Below, one piece after another: positions 5,630-5,631 of a stretch of 5,631 nucleotides of DNA (position 1 is its first letter; each line of letters starts with the position of its first letter). This DNA is from Candidatus Nomurabacteria bacterium RIFCSPLOWO2_01_FULL_41_12 (lineage in GTDB: Bacteria; Patescibacteriota; Minisyncoccia; Phycocordibacterales; UBA9973): contig MFUY01000028.1 of the NCBI GenBank assembly GCA_001787035.1, forward strand, positions 1-5,631, read 5' to 3'. A model generated the notes under the pieces. That model had not been told where the DNA came from and made no database searches. It saw nothing but the letters and a program-made list of their open reading frames with translations. The translations under genes and the position numbers were made by a program.

Positions 5630-5631
5630 TA

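Overview
The window looks like a piece of an AT-rich genome from the Candidate Phyla Radiation (Patescibacteria), most likely a Parcubacteria-type lineage. This rests on recall of protein families, not on a search. Three of the four non-housekeeping proteins resemble secreted or membrane families that I associate with CPR genomes, and the fourth is a TrbL/VirB6-like channel protein with CPR-style architecture. None of the four has a convincing Shine-Dalgarno sequence. UGA is not needed as a sense codon in any frame read here.

Layout: (1) 1-405 (+) is the 3' part of rsmA/ksgA (16S rRNA adenine dimethyltransferase). Its C-terminal domain carries an apparent in-frame insertion encoded by a striking 48-nt near-palindrome. 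(2) 414-1127 (-) is a convergent gene for a secreted protein with a Gly/Pro-rich C-terminal module. (3) 1128-1217 is a short divergent promoter region with a TATAAT box facing each way. (4) About 1218-2141 (+) encodes a membrane-anchored protein with two thrombospondin-type-3-like calcium loops. Its N-terminal anchor can only be translated from a non-ATG/GTG/TTG start. (5) 2170-3393 (+) encodes an exported protein with a proline-rich tail, preceded by a well-formed promoter inside the end of the previous gene. (6) 3482-5629 (+) encodes a complete 715-residue polytopic TrbL/VirB6-like protein with a signal peptide, a Cys-containing exported domain, about eight membrane segments and a long charged coiled-coil tail.

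Genes 4-6 run in one direction with gaps of 28 and 88 bp and probably form a cell-envelope module: an anchored Ca-binding protein, an exported accessory protein and an inner-membrane channel component. The divergent secreted protein may be a surface partner. My working reading is a CPR-type type IV secretion or pilus-like locus. The ATPases and pilins expected for such a system are not in the window. A second theme is expression: TATAAT boxes lie only 8-11 nt before three start sites, which implies leaderless or nearly leaderless mRNAs. No stretch over 300 bases lacks a gene. I see no rRNA, tRNA, CRISPR or insertion sequence.
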